Source of the DNA: Roseicyclus mahoneyensis
GTDB taxonomy: Bacteria > Pseudomonadota > Alphaproteobacteria > Rhodobacterales > Rhodobacteraceae
Reading direction: 5' to 3'
Length of the DNA stretch: 64,000 nt
Assembly: GCF_003148775.1 (NCBI RefSeq)
Contig: NZ_QGGW01000001.1
Location: 953,228 to 1,017,227, forward strand
The notes under the pieces were generated by a model. It saw only the letters and a program-made list of their open reading frames with translations, was not told the DNA's origin and made no database searches. Position 1 is the first letter of the stretch. Every line of letters begins with the position of its first letter. Below are positions 1 through 8,957 of the stretch, one piece after another. A program made the translations under genes and the position numbers.

Positions 1-112
1 GGCTCGGCCCTTGAGGAGATTGGCGGCCGCGCATTCCCGTTCCCACAGACGGCATCCTGCGCAGCGCGCGAAAACCGTTGAAGGCGCTGTGGAGACGTCT
101 ACTGTCGCTGAC

Positions 113-712
113 ATGACGAAACGGGATCACATGCGCGCGGTCCTTCGGCGCACCAAGATGCTTGTGGCCTTCGTGGCCCTGCTCTGGGCGGTGCAGCTGG
201 TCAATTGGATCACGGGCTACGGTTTGAACCCGGCCTTCGGCCTGATCCCCCGGCAGGTCAGCGGGTTGGATGGCGTCATCGCAATGCCGCTGCTGCACGC
301 AAGCTTTGCGCATCTGATGGCCAATACGCCGCCGCTGTTGGTGATGGGTGGACTGCTGCTGGCCACGACCACGCGGGCCTTGCTGGCGGTGAACGCTTTG
401 GTGATCGGCCTCGGCGGCGGTCTTGTCTGGCTGTTCGCAAGCTCCGCCATCCATATTGGCGCGTCAGGGCTCGTCTTCGGCTGGTTCGGTTTCCTCGTGG
501 CGCGCGGCCTGGTGGATCGCTCCCCGGTCACGCTGGGCGCGGCACTCGTGGTGGGTGTCTTGTATGGCTCCCTTCTCTGGGGCGTTCTGCCGGGTCAAGC
601 CGGCGTCTCCTGGGAGGCCCACCTATTCGGTGCTGTCGCCGGCGCAGTTGCTGCATTCCTTGTACGAACACAGGTCCATGCTCCGCGCCTAGGCGGCGTC
701 AATCTAGAATGA
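113..712 (+). CDS. Rhomboid-family intramembrane serine protease
   Basis: This is a small multi-pass membrane protein of 199 residues that probably cleaves other membrane proteins inside the bilayer. It carries the rhomboid signature: the motif GASGLVFGW with the likely nucleophile Ser118, a later membrane segment with the likely catalytic His170 in SWEAHLFGA, and the N-terminal HASFAHLMANT stretch with the conserved His and Asn. About six hydrophobic segments are visible, close to the minimal bacterial rhomboid core. The reading frame stays open upstream to position 11, but the sequence before 113 is Arg/His-rich and unlike a rhomboid. I chose ATG 113; GTG/ATG choices further in (ATG 131) are possible. 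The natural substrate cannot be inferred. Confidence 0.85.
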   Translation: MTKRDHMRAVLRRTKMLVAFVALLWAVQLVNWITGYGLNPAFGLIPRQVSGLDGVIAMPLLHASFAHLMANTPPLLVMGGLLLATTTRALLAVNALVIGLGGGLVWLFASSAIHIGASGLVFGWFGFLVARGLVDRSPVTLGAALVVGVLYGSLLWGVLPGQAGVSWEAHLFGAVAGAVAAFLVRTQVHAPRLGGVNLE

Positions 713-953
713 AGCCGTAAACCCCGGCCGAGGCTGTGTGGAAACGCGGATAGGATGCAGAGTTTGGGGCGCTTTTTGCCAAGATTGCGCGAAAGCGTGA
801 CCGCATCTCGACAGATTGCAAATGCAGTGCACACCAGAACCGGTCTCGGGATCAGTAGGCTTGAGCGGGTCAAGGCATGGCGGCACGGCCCCGGCGACCG
901 CGACGGTCGCAAATGGGATGGACGTGTCCGGGGTGAAGATCTACCGGGGGTCC

Positions 954-1901
954 ATGACAAGCGCCGTCTCCGACACATCATCCCCTGACCGCGTCCTTGC
1001 CGGTGTCGCCTTGATGCTGGGCTTTTGCGTGACCGCGCCGCTGCTCGATGTAGCGGCCAAGCTTGCCTCGGGCAGCGTGCCCGTCGGGCAGGTGACGGCG
1101 GCGCGTTTCGTCGTTCAATGCGCGCTCATGGCACCGTTCGTCTGGATCATGGGTCTGTCGCTCAGGGTGCCGCGCGCGCACTGGCTGGCGCTGGTGTCTC
1201 GCGCGGTGTTGCTGATGGTGTCGACATTCTGCTTCATCGCCGCGATCAGCGTCATGCCACTGGCCGATGCGCTGGCCATCGCTTTCGTCTCCCCGTTCAT
1301 CGTGCTTTTGGTGGGCAAGTTCTACCTGCGCGAGGATGTCGGCCCGCGCCGTGTGGGGGCCGCGATTGTGGGCTTTGTCGGTGTGCTGTTTGTGATCCAG
1401 CCCAGTTTCGCGGCCTTCGGCGCGGTGGCGCTACTGCCGCTTGGCACGGCGGTAGGATTTGCGTTCTACATTCTCGTGACACGCGGGCTGTCGCGGCGGG
1501 TGCATCCCGTGACGCTGCAATTCCACACCGGCCTCATCGCCAGCTTGCTGTGCCTACCGGCCCTGATGCTGGCCGAGGGCACGGGGTCCGCGCTGCTTGA
1601 TCCTGTCTGGCCCCAAGGCGCCGCATGGCTCTGGTTGCTGGGGGTCGGGTTCTTCGCGGCGCTCAGCCACATGATGATGACCTATGCACTGTCGATGGCC
1701 CCCTCGGCCACGCTTGCGCCGATGCAGTATCTGGAACTGCCGGTGGCGACCTTGCTGGGCTATCTGGTGTTCCGGGATTTCCCCAACGCGCTGACGCTGA
1801 CCGGCATTGTCATCATCATCGGCGCGGGGCTTTACATGATCCACCGCGAACGGGTCACCGCCCGAAAGCTGGTCACCGAACGGGCGGCCCCGCCGATCTG
1901 A
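954..1901 (+). CDS. EamA/DMT-family transporter
   Basis: This is an inner-membrane drug/metabolite transporter of 315 residues. Ten hydrophobic segments arranged as two five-helix EamA halves are visible, and the second half ends in the typical GYLVFRDFPNALTLTG stretch followed by a basic tail. The family exports or imports small metabolites, and the substrate is not readable from sequence. I chose ATG 954 because it is preceded by a G-rich ribosome site (ggggg, four bases away) and removes a 46-residue non-hydrophobic extension that is open in frame back to 816. It converges on the acetamidase gene, with a GC-rich hairpin between them. Confidence 0.85.
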   Translation: MTSAVSDTSSPDRVLAGVALMLGFCVTAPLLDVAAKLASGSVPVGQVTAARFVVQCALMAPFVWIMGLSLRVPRAHWLALVSRAVLLMVSTFCFIAAISVMPLADALAIAFVSPFIVLLVGKFYLREDVGPRRVGAAIVGFVGVLFVIQPSFAAFGAVALLPLGTAVGFAFYILVTRGLSRRVHPVTLQFHTGLIASLLCLPALMLAEGTGSALLDPVWPQGAAWLWLLGVGFFAALSHMMMTYALSMAPSATLAPMQYLELPVATLLGYLVFRDFPNALTLTGIVIIIGAGLYMIHRERVTARKLVTERAAPPI

Positions 1902-1910
1902 GGCGGCAGC

Positions 1911-1937
1911 GGCGGCGGACCGAAGGGGCCCGCCGCC
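1911..1937. terminator. Possible bidirectional terminator hairpin
   Basis: An 8-bp perfect stem (GGCGGCGG at 1911-1918 with CCGCCGCC at 1930-1937) and an 11-base loop lie in the 43-base gap between two convergent genes. The position fits a shared terminator, but there is no strong T tract on either strand. Confidence 0.4.
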
Positions 1938-1944
1938 TTGATCC

Positions 1945-3261
1945 TCAAAGCCCGTATTGCTCGCGCGCGTAATCGCCAAGGCCGACGGCGTCGAGTCGGG
2001 AGAGGGGCGCAAGAAACGTCACCTGAATGACACCCGGCGCGCGCCCGATCTCGATCGCGCCGTTCACGGTGGCGCGGTTGCGCACCTCGGCGACCGTCAT
2101 CCCCAGCAGTTGCGCGGCGCGCGCCAGACCGTTGTCGATTGCCGCGTTGAGGTTCGCTGCGGTCCCGATCACCGATATCGGCGCCAGCGGCTCGATCTCG
2201 GTCACGCCCCATTTCGCTGCCAGCCGCTGACCCTTGGCCTTTTCAGCCTCGGAAAAGGGTCGCGCCATAGGCGGAAGATCCTCGACCAGCGGGAACAGAA
2301 CCGGCCCGTCGATGGGGTAATCCTTCACCACTTCGACCTGCAGGGTCACGCTGCCCGCCACATCCATCGTGTGGCCCGCGATCTCGCCATCGCCCTGGCC
2401 TGCGTGCATGTCACCCATGTAGATGCCCGCACCCCGCACCTTGACCGGCGCCACGAGAATAGCGCCTGCGCGCACCGCGTCGATGTCCATGTGACCGTCG
2501 GTCTTGTGCTCGGCCAACTGTTCGGCGGTGATCGCATAGGCATGGGGGGCGCCCACCAGAAAGGCTCCGAAATCGCCCGCGTTGTGGCTGTCGGGCATCG
2601 CCATCGACGGACAGGTGCCCAGCTGCCCCATGAAGGGCCGCACCCGCACCAGCGTGCCCGGCATGTCGGAGGGCGCGAAGGTCAGGATGGAATGTTGCCG
2701 GCTCTGGTCCGGCAGGGCGGCATAGTGATCGGCCTCGCGCGCGATGATGTCTGCGGCGCCCTGCGGCAGCGTCAGGCCCACCGCGCGCGTTTCGTCAAAG
2801 GTGACGGTGTAGCCATGCACAATGGCAAAGGGCTTGACCGCATTTCCGCAGGTATCGCATTTCACCGCGTCCTGCCCGATCCCCTCGACATGGGTTTCAG
2901 GCCAGACGGTATCGCAGACGGGGCAGCGCGCGGCGACGTAGGGATCGCCGAGGCAAAACCCCTCGGGCGAGCTGTCATGGCCGGATGCGGTGGCAATGGA
3001 GGTCACGGTGATGTCGCGGATGCGGATGGCGACGGCGTCGCCGACCTCGGCCCCCTCGACAAAGACGGGGCGCGTAACCTCATGGCCGCCCCTCAGACGA
3101 GGTGTGATCATCGGACCCCAGCACCCCGGCGCGGTATTGGCGATGATGGTCCCGCCATTCTCGACCGGGCCGAGCATCGGCTGACCGGGATCGAGAACGC
3201 TGTTGGTAAACTCCGAAACCACGACGCTGCGGCGCGACGGCGTGTTGCTTCCATCAGGCAT
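1945..3261 (-). CDS. Acetamidase/formamidase family protein with zinc-ribbon insert
   Basis: This 438-residue protein belongs to the FmdA/AmdA family, which hydrolyses short-chain amides to ammonia and the acid. Family features include the N-terminal segment on ENGGTIIANTAPGCWGPM, GDMHAGQGDGEIAG in the middle and a conserved C-terminal half. Residues 113-138 form Cys-x2-Cys-x18-Cys-x2-Cys, a likely structural zinc ribbon inserted near the first third. I chose ATG 3261 because gagggaggg sits four bases upstream; the frame is open nine codons further. It is divergent from a second, unrelated amidase at 3433, so the pair may act on amide nitrogen sources. Confidence 0.9.
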   Translation of the reverse strand: MPDGSNTPSRRSVVVSEFTNSVLDPGQPMLGPVENGGTIIANTAPGCWGPMITPRLRGGHEVTRPVFVEGAEVGDAVAIRIRDITVTSIATASGHDSSPEGFCLGDPYVAARCPVCDTVWPETHVEGIGQDAVKCDTCGNAVKPFAIVHGYTVTFDETRAVGLTLPQGAADIIAREADHYAALPDQSRQHSILTFAPSDMPGTLVRVRPFMGQLGTCPSMAMPDSHNAGDFGAFLVGAPHAYAITAEQLAEHKTDGHMDIDAVRAGAILVAPVKVRGAGIYMGDMHAGQGDGEIAGHTMDVAGSVTLQVEVVKDYPIDGPVLFPLVEDLPPMARPFSEAEKAKGQRLAAKWGVTEIEPLAPISVIGTAANLNAAIDNGLARAAQLLGMTVAEVRNRATVNGAIEIGRAPGVIQVTFLAPLSRLDAVGLGDYAREQYGL

Positions 3262-3327
3262 GATGCCCTCCCTCGAGTCTAAGCCCATTGCGTCAGCATA
3301 GTTCTTGACGCCGGATCGGCAATCTCA

Positions 3328-3391
3328 ATGACCCCTGTGATGCGGGTCATCGAACTGCCGGTCCCTTGACCTGTCGACAAACCCCGACAGG
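3328..3391. promoter_or_regulatory. Paired inverted repeats in divergent amidase promoter region
   Basis: Two 7-bp inverted repeats lie between the divergent acetamidase and amidase genes. They are ATGACCC (3328-3334) with GGGTCAT (3344-3350), and CCTGTCG (3370-3376) with CGACAGG (3385-3391). They could be operators for a local regulator, but short repeats like these also arise by chance in GC-rich DNA. Confidence 0.3.
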
Positions 3392-3432
3392 CCTGCGAAC
3401 GTGGCCCGGTGCGGCGGTGAAGGGGTGCATCC

Positions 3433-4824
3433 ATGACGGCGATCTGGGAGATGACGGCGGGCCTCATCGCGGCCGAGGTGCGGGCGCGGCGGCTTTCGGC
3501 GGTTGAGGTGACACAGGCCCATCTTGCCCGGCTCGAGGCGGTAAACCCGACGATCAACGCCGTGGTCGAAGAGTTCCCCGAAGAGGCGATGGAAGCCGCA
3601 AGGCAGCTCGATGCCGCACTGGGTCGCGGCGAGGACCCCGGCCCGCTTTGCGGCGTGCCTGTCACGATCAAGGTCAACGTCGACCAGAAGGGCCATGCCA
3701 CGACCAACGGCCTGCGCCTGCTCAAGGACCATGTCGCGACGGAAGACAGCCCGGTCGTCGCCAACATCCGCAAGGCGGGCGGCATCATCGTCGGGCGCAC
3801 CAACACGCCCGCCTTTTCGCTGCGCTGGTTCACCAAGAACGATCTGCACGGCCAGACGCTCAATCCCCGCAACCGACTGATCACTCCCGGCGGCTCGTCG
3901 GGCGGGACGGCCGCGGCGGTGGCTGCGGGCATTTGCGCCGTCGGGCATGGCACCGATATCGCCGGGTCGATCCGCTATCCCGCCTATGCCTGCGGGCTGC
4001 ACGGGTTGCGCCCGACACCCGGCAGGGTGCCTGCGTGGAATTCCAGCGCGCCCGACCGGTTCATCGGAGCGCAGCTCATGGCCGTCTCGGGCCCCCTTGC
4101 GCGCAGCATCGGGGATGTCGAGCTTGCCTTTGCGGCCATGTCCGCGCCCGATGCGCGCGACCCGTGGTATGTGCCCCAGCCCGCGTTGACCGATGTCCCG
4201 CGCCGCGTGGCGCTTATGTTGGCCCCCGACGGCATGCCGGTCAGCGACGACGTGGTGGCAGCACTGCAAGATGCCGCCGCCCGGCTGCGTGCCGCTGGCT
4301 GGACGGTGGATGAGGTGGATGGTCCGCCGATGCGGACTGCGGCCGCGATCAACGCCTGCCTCTGGATGGCGGAGGTGCAGTTCGGTGCGGCCGACATGGT
4401 GGCCCGCGAGGCCGAGGCGGACGCGCAATTCGTCTTCGCCCGCATGTCCGAGGATGCGGGCGATGTCGGCTTCGGTACGCTGATGCAGGCGCTGCAGGCC
4501 CGTGCAGGCCTCATGCGCGAGTGGCAGCGGTTCCTTGGCGACTATCCGGTCGTGCTCTGCCCCGTCTCTGGCGAATTGCCTTTCGATCAGCAACTCGATG
4601 TCCAGTCCGAGGCGGCTTTCGCCCGTGTCTTCGAGGCGCAGCTGACGCAACGGGCGCTTCCGGCGATCGGCATGCCCGGGCTGACGGTCGCGACCGGTCA
4701 GGCAAAGGGACGGCCCGTGGGCGTGCAGCTCATCGGTCCGCGCTTCCGCGAGGATATCCTTCTGGCCGCAGGCCGCGATATCGAGGCGGCCGGGTCCCCG
4801 ATCATCATTGCCGAGCCGGTCTAG
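3433..4824 (+). CDS. Amidase signature family hydrolase
   Basis: This 463-residue cytoplasmic enzyme belongs to the amidase signature family, which uses a Ser-cisSer-Lys triad. The residues are visible: Lys80 in VPVTIKVN, Ser155 in GGSSGG and the nucleophile Ser179 in GTDIAGSIRYPA. Length and order match stand-alone amidases rather than GatA, because no gatB or gatC is nearby. The substrate is open: aryl, aliphatic or indole acetamides are all possible. ATG 3433 follows a G-rich site (gaagggg) by about seven bases. The gene is divergent from a formamidase-type enzyme and followed by a decayed hydrolase region. Confidence 0.9.
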   Translation: MTAIWEMTAGLIAAEVRARRLSAVEVTQAHLARLEAVNPTINAVVEEFPEEAMEAARQLDAALGRGEDPGPLCGVPVTIKVNVDQKGHATTNGLRLLKDHVATEDSPVVANIRKAGGIIVGRTNTPAFSLRWFTKNDLHGQTLNPRNRLITPGGSSGGTAAAVAAGICAVGHGTDIAGSIRYPAYACGLHGLRPTPGRVPAWNSSAPDRFIGAQLMAVSGPLARSIGDVELAFAAMSAPDARDPWYVPQPALTDVPRRVALMLAPDGMPVSDDVVAALQDAAARLRAAGWTVDEVDGPPMRTAAAINACLWMAEVQFGAADMVAREAEADAQFVFARMSEDAGDVGFGTLMQALQARAGLMREWQRFLGDYPVVLCPVSGELPFDQQLDVQSEAAFARVFEAQLTQRALPAIGMPGLTVATGQAKGRPVGVQLIGPRFREDILLAAGRDIEAAGSPIIIAEPV

Positions 4825-5139
4825 GCCGGCAGCGCGCGACCCGGCGCGGTCGACCCTGTCATCACGCGCGACATATCGGCTGCCCCCACGGCGCTTTGAC
4901 AGGCCATGGCGGGGGGCCATACGCAGATCAGGCTCAGCGCCAGCCTGCGTTCAACAAAAGGGTAACGTGACTTGTTTCGCGCATCGGCGGCCCATGCCGG
5001 CCTCTCAAGCCCGTCCCTTGCCGCGTAGCCAGCTTCGCCCAATCCGCCATTGCGGCTTTTGGCAACACATTCGGGTTCTGAGCGTCCGCCGGTCCGCACA
5101 AGGCGCCGTTCGCCGACAAGGGGCGAACGGCAGGTTCGC
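4825..5139. other. Gap without recognisable gene
   Basis: This stretch follows the amidase and precedes the relic hydrolase. Open frames cross it on both strands, but their translations show no family motif, ribosome site or sensible start. It is probably spacer or decayed sequence. Confidence 0.5.
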
Positions 5140-6128
5140 TCACAGGCCCAGTGCGTTGGCAATCGCGGTGATGATCGTGGCACGCACCGCTGCACGGTCC
5201 GTGCCGGCCGGGTCGGTGCAGACAGGGTCATCTTGATCCGCTTCCAGTATCGCGGCCCCTGCCAATTGGCACGAAGGGGTCGCCGTAAAGTGGAACGCCG
5301 GAGCAAGCCGCATGACCCGCGCGTCGGCGACCAGAGCGGCAAACCGTTTTCGGTGAAGTCCGTGGCCATTATCTGCGTCTCACTGTCCCCCAGCCCGATC
5401 AAAAGCGCATCCGGCACAAGCGCGGCCGCATCCCCGTCATCGAGGCCCCAGACGAACCCAGGATCGATCGCCGCCACCCTCGTGACGCGGGGGTCGAAAT
5501 GGCTGGCATTCCACAGTGCCGGGTCCTGACGCGGCAGGCCGACCTCGTCGGGCAGCAGCATGTCGCAGGCTTCCATCGTTTCGACATGGACCGTGCAGGC
5601 GGCAACGAGCCCAGCGACAGCGCCGTCCAACCCCCAAACGGGAACCCCGCCGCCATCACCTGCATGGCATCCAGATGCCGGCCGAGATCCGGACCTTCGC
5701 CCAGAAGGTCAAGCGCCCTCGACAGATCGGCGGCGCGGGTCCGGTGCCGCACATCTTCGGACATGTCGACCTCGCGCCAGGTCGAGCTGGGGTGGTTCAA
5801 ACATCACGACGATGGCGCCCAGATCCGCAAGGCCCGCACCCAGCCAGGCCTGCGCCCGGTCGGTGCCGCCCATTCCGTGGCTGAACAGCACGACCGGAAA
5901 CGTGCCCTGCGCCGGGTCCGCATCGGCGAAGGCCTCGATGCCTTGGACCACTGCGTCTTCGGCATGGCGGGTCGGCGTTCCGCCCGCGCCGCGCGGATAC
6001 CGGACCGCGACGCGGGCCTCGGCATCGTGATGGGGTATGTGGATCCGGGCGATCCTGAGGCCGGGACCTTCGGCCGCGGCGCTGCTGGCAAGGGATGAAA
6101 GGGCAATGGCGATTGCAATGGTCTTCAT
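5140..6128 (-). pseudogene. Frameshifted secreted alpha/beta hydrolase (dienelactone hydrolase-like)
   Basis: The start at 6128 opens a good signal peptide (MKTIAIAIALSSLASSAAAEG) and a hydrolase N-terminus ending near FSHGMGG. The homology then continues in other frames. GFPFGGWTAL near 5640 is the nucleophile elbow, where the expected Ser reads Pro. VTRVAAIDPGFVWGL and LLIGLGDSETQ follow near 5440, and PAFHFTATP with a clean C-terminus IITAIANALGL-stop ends at 5140. At least three frame changes are needed to read the protein, so the gene is broken. Both the frameshifts and the Ser-to-Pro change argue for real decay, although sequencing errors cannot be excluded. It is divergent from a decayed AraC regulator. 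Confidence 0.75.
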
Positions 6129-6266
6129 GACAGGTCTGCGCTCGGTCTTGCGATGGCCCGTTCTGTCCCGCCGCCGTCGTCTTCGGCGTCCTGTTTCCGG
6201 CTTCAGGTCGCCTCGATCCGGATTTCGGACTGACGCTCGGGTGTTGCCAACCGCAACGACCCGCCC

Positions 6267-6815
6267 ATGCCCACGCTTCCCATCCCTGTTTTTGTGGCGC
6301 TCCTCCTCGCCTTCACCTGCCTGCGCCTGTGGGTGGGCGAGCGGCGGCTGACCACGCTCGGACTGCTGCTGGCGCTGTGTGCCGTCCAATCTATGATCAT
6401 CGCCTTGGCGCAGCACTACATGGTGCCGGGGAGGCGCTGGGCGCAACCGATCGGCTCCGCTTGATCCCGCCGCTGGCCTGGCTTGCCTACATCGTCCCGG
6501 CGGTCCGGCCCGCCTCCCGGATCGACCTGCTGGACGGTCTCGTCCCGCTGGCGGCGGTGGCTGCGGTACTGGTGGCGCCCAAGTCGCTCGCGGATCTGGC
6601 TTGTGATCGGCGCGGCCTTGGTCGCATCGGCGCTGAGTGATGTGCTGATCGTGCTGGCACAGGTGATGGGGCGGGGCGTTGCGCGGAGCCACCTGCCAAG
6701 AGTATCGAACCGGATGCCGAACCGTGGGTGCGTTTCGTGACCTGCATGGCGCAGGAAAAGCCCTATCTCGAACCCAACCTGACCCGACGCAGGCCCCAGC
6801 AACCGCTCATGGCAC
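6267..6815 (+). pseudogene. Decayed AraC-type regulator with N-terminal membrane domain
   Basis: Pieces of one protein appear in alternating frames. From ATG 6267 there are hydrophobic helices (FVALLLAFTCLRLWVGERR and LLALCAVQSMIIALAQHY). Near 6470-6590 more membrane segments follow (LAWLAYIVPAV and LVPLAAVAAVLVAP), then WLVIGAALVASALSDVLIVL. Near 6720-6780 comes WVRFVTCMAQEKPYLEPNLT, the usual lead into an AraC DNA-binding domain. The helix-turn-helix that should follow is missing and replaced by unrelated sequence. Three frame changes plus the lost DNA-binding end make it non-functional. The divergent pairing with the broken hydrolase suggests that regulator and target decayed together. Confidence 0.7.
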
Positions 6816-7393
6816 ATGGAACTGAGCGCGGTCTTTCACCGTGACGTGGACCGTCGTTGATTGTGGATTTCGGCTCATTCCGGGGTCAAATGCCCTGCCC
6901 CCTGCGAATTGGAGTGAGCGCCCGAGCATGTGGTGTGATTTCAACACCGCCGAGGGTGTGATCCCGGGTGGTCATCAAGCTGTCTGGTTGAGGTGGGGTT
7001 GGGCGGAACGGAAATTTCCGGCCATCTCCCGCGCCGCCCGAACGAGGCCGAGGCGCGGGCGGCGATGAAGGCCGTGGCGGCAGATCCGCGGCTCTCCACG
7101 GTGCAGCATCCAGCCCCGATGGGCTTGGACCGGACATGCGGAGACGCAAGCTGGCTGCGTTGATCCATTGATGTCACCCCGTGAGATCACCCTCGGCCCA
7201 TGGGTGACGGCCGTGACGATCACGACGCCGCAAGGCAGCTGCCCCAAAATCGCCGCCCGATACGGGGTGAGTGCTGCGCTCCGGCATGTTCGAGGCAGGC
7301 GAGAAGACTTGCGACTTGATCGGGCCGTTTTGGCCACCGCGTTGAAGTCCCCACCAAGGGGCGGTTTCGTCAAGACCGCCAGTCCCGGTGAAA
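6816..7393. other. Gap without recognisable gene
   Basis: This region lies between the AraC relic and the terminator of the purine permease. Short frames cross it on both strands (6841-7068 plus, 7021-7165 plus, 6975-7478 minus), but none has a convincing start and family motif together. It may contain the worn end of a mobile element or more of the decayed locus; I could not identify it. Confidence 0.45.
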
Positions 7394-7419
7394 GCCCCCG
7401 GCGCAGGGACGCCGGGGGC
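7394..7419 (-). terminator. Terminator hairpin after the purine permease
   Basis: A perfect 10-bp GC-rich stem (7394-7403 with 7410-7419) and a six-base loop lie 31 bases beyond the stop of the permease gene. On the minus strand it is followed by a short T run (TTTCACC). It probably ends the puuE-uraD/ureidoglycine/permease transcript. Confidence 0.65.
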
Positions 7420-7449
7420 CAGATCGTCAAAGCTTGGCTCAGCGGTGCC

Positions 7450-8865
7450 CTACTTGCCGGGCATGCTGCCGCCGCCATGGCCGGCCAGACCGCCCGAGAC
7501 TTCTTCGGTCGCCTCGGCCGCGAGGTCCTTGGGCAGCAGCAGGTTCAGCACGATGGCGATCAGGGCCGCAGGCAAGATGCCCGAGGTGGCCAGCACCTTC
7601 ACCGTCTCGGGCAGGTATTGCAGCGCCTGCGGTTCAAGCTGCAGTCCCAGCCCCAGCGACAGGGCGATGGCGAAGATCACCATGTTGCGCCGGTTCCAAT
7701 GCACATCCGACAGCATCGAGATGCCGGCCGCGACCACCATGCCGAACATCACGATCACGCCGCCGCCCAGCACCTCGATCGGGACCGTGGAGATGACCGC
7801 CCCCACCTTGGGCACGAGGCCGCACAGGATCAGGAAGACGGCACCGATGGTCACGACATGGCGGCTCATCACGCCGGTCATGGCGATCAGGCCGACATTC
7901 TGGCTGAAGGAGGTGTTGGGCAGCGCGCCGAAGACACCCGAGATGGCGGTGCCGAAACCGTCGGCATAGGTCGCGCCCTCGATCTCGCGGTCGGTGGCCT
8001 CGCGGCCCGCGCCGCCCTTGGTGATCCCCGAGACGTCGCCCACCGTCTCGACCGCCGAGACGAAGGCCATCAGGCAAAAGCCGATGATCGCCGCGACCGA
8101 AAACTCGATCCCGAAATGGAAGGGATCGGGCAAGGCCACGATCGCCGCGCGCCCGACTGCCGCGAAGCTGACCATGCCAAAGGCCCATGCCACCGCATAG
8201 CCCGCCAGAAGACCGAGCAGCACGGCCGAGACCGACAGCATCCCGCGCGCGAAGAATTTCAGGCCCAGCGTCGCCACGATGACGGTGCCCGCGACGGTCC
8301 AGTTCTGCAGGCTGCCATATTCTGGTGTGCCGATGGCGGGCACGCCGCCTGCCGCATACTGGATGCCGACCTTGACCAGCGCCAGACCGATCATCATCAC
8401 CACAAGCCCCGTCACCAGCGGCGGCAGCGCAAAGCGGACCTTGCCAATGAACAGCCCGAGCACGGCATGGAACAGTCCACCCACCAGCACGCCGCCCATA
8501 AGGACCGACATCGCCTCAACGCCCTGGCCCGCGACCAGCGGGATCATGATCGGGATGAAGGCAAAGGACGTGCCCTGCACGATCGGCAGCCGCGCCCCCA
8601 CCGGGCCGATGCCGACGGTCTGAAACAGGGTCGCGATACCCGCAAAGAACATCGACATCTGGATCATGTAGATCATCTCGGGGAAATCGGGTGAGTTCGA
8701 CCCGAATCCGAAACCCGCCGCCCCGCAGACGATGATCGCGGGCGTGACATTCGAGACGAACATCGCCAGCACATGCTGAATGCCCAGCGGCACGGCTTTG
8801 GCCAGCGGCGGGGTGTAGTTGGGATCGCGGAGCTGCTCCGGCGTCCCGATGGACCTGTCTGCCAT
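7450..8865 (-). CDS. NCS2-family urate/xanthine permease
   Basis: This 471-residue inner-membrane protein belongs to the nucleobase-cation symporter-2 family. It shows about 12-14 hydrophobic segments and the family motifs PIVQGTSFAFIP, SAVETVGDVSGI, the purine-type signature near TSFSQNVGLIAMTGV, and a Gly-rich C-terminal tail. NVGLIAMTGV and the neighbouring urate catabolism genes point to urate or xanthine rather than uracil. I chose ATG 8865 because the site aagggaggaa lies five bases upstream; the longer open frame to 9072 is Arg/Pro-rich and overlaps the next gene. It is probably the last gene of the operon started at 11236. Confidence 0.92.
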   Translation of the reverse strand: MADRSIGTPEQLRDPNYTPPLAKAVPLGIQHVLAMFVSNVTPAIIVCGAAGFGFGSNSPDFPEMIYMIQMSMFFAGIATLFQTVGIGPVGARLPIVQGTSFAFIPIMIPLVAGQGVEAMSVLMGGVLVGGLFHAVLGLFIGKVRFALPPLVTGLVVMMIGLALVKVGIQYAAGGVPAIGTPEYGSLQNWTVAGTVIVATLGLKFFARGMLSVSAVLLGLLAGYAVAWAFGMVSFAAVGRAAIVALPDPFHFGIEFSVAAIIGFCLMAFVSAVETVGDVSGITKGGAGREATDREIEGATYADGFGTAISGVFGALPNTSFSQNVGLIAMTGVMSRHVVTIGAVFLILCGLVPKVGAVISTVPIEVLGGGVIVMFGMVVAAGISMLSDVHWNRRNMVIFAIALSLGLGLQLEPQALQYLPETVKVLATSGILPAALIAIVLNLLLPKDLAAEATEEVSGGLAGHGGGSMPGK

Positions 8866-8957
8866 GGTGTTTCCTCCCTTGTATGGCGCCCCGGCACGCG
8901 GGGCTGTCGTGTGACGGGGTCCGGCTCCTCCTTCCGGGCCCCGTCGCGGGTGTCGTC

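Noticed and set aside
720..815. Possible insertion-sequence remnant before the EamA gene.
   Set aside because: One stretch resembled a transposon end, but nothing else supports it and no repeat was found.
1957..3282. A 441-residue open frame on the plus strand opposite the acetamidase gene.
   Set aside because: It is the antisense shadow of a well-supported gene, rich in His and Arg, with no family motif. Many similar long antisense frames occur in this GC-rich DNA (for example 36327-40400).
6841..7180. Possible end of an insertion sequence.
   Set aside because: The sequence looked vaguely like the leader of a mobile element, but I found no terminal inverted repeats, target duplication or transposase motif.
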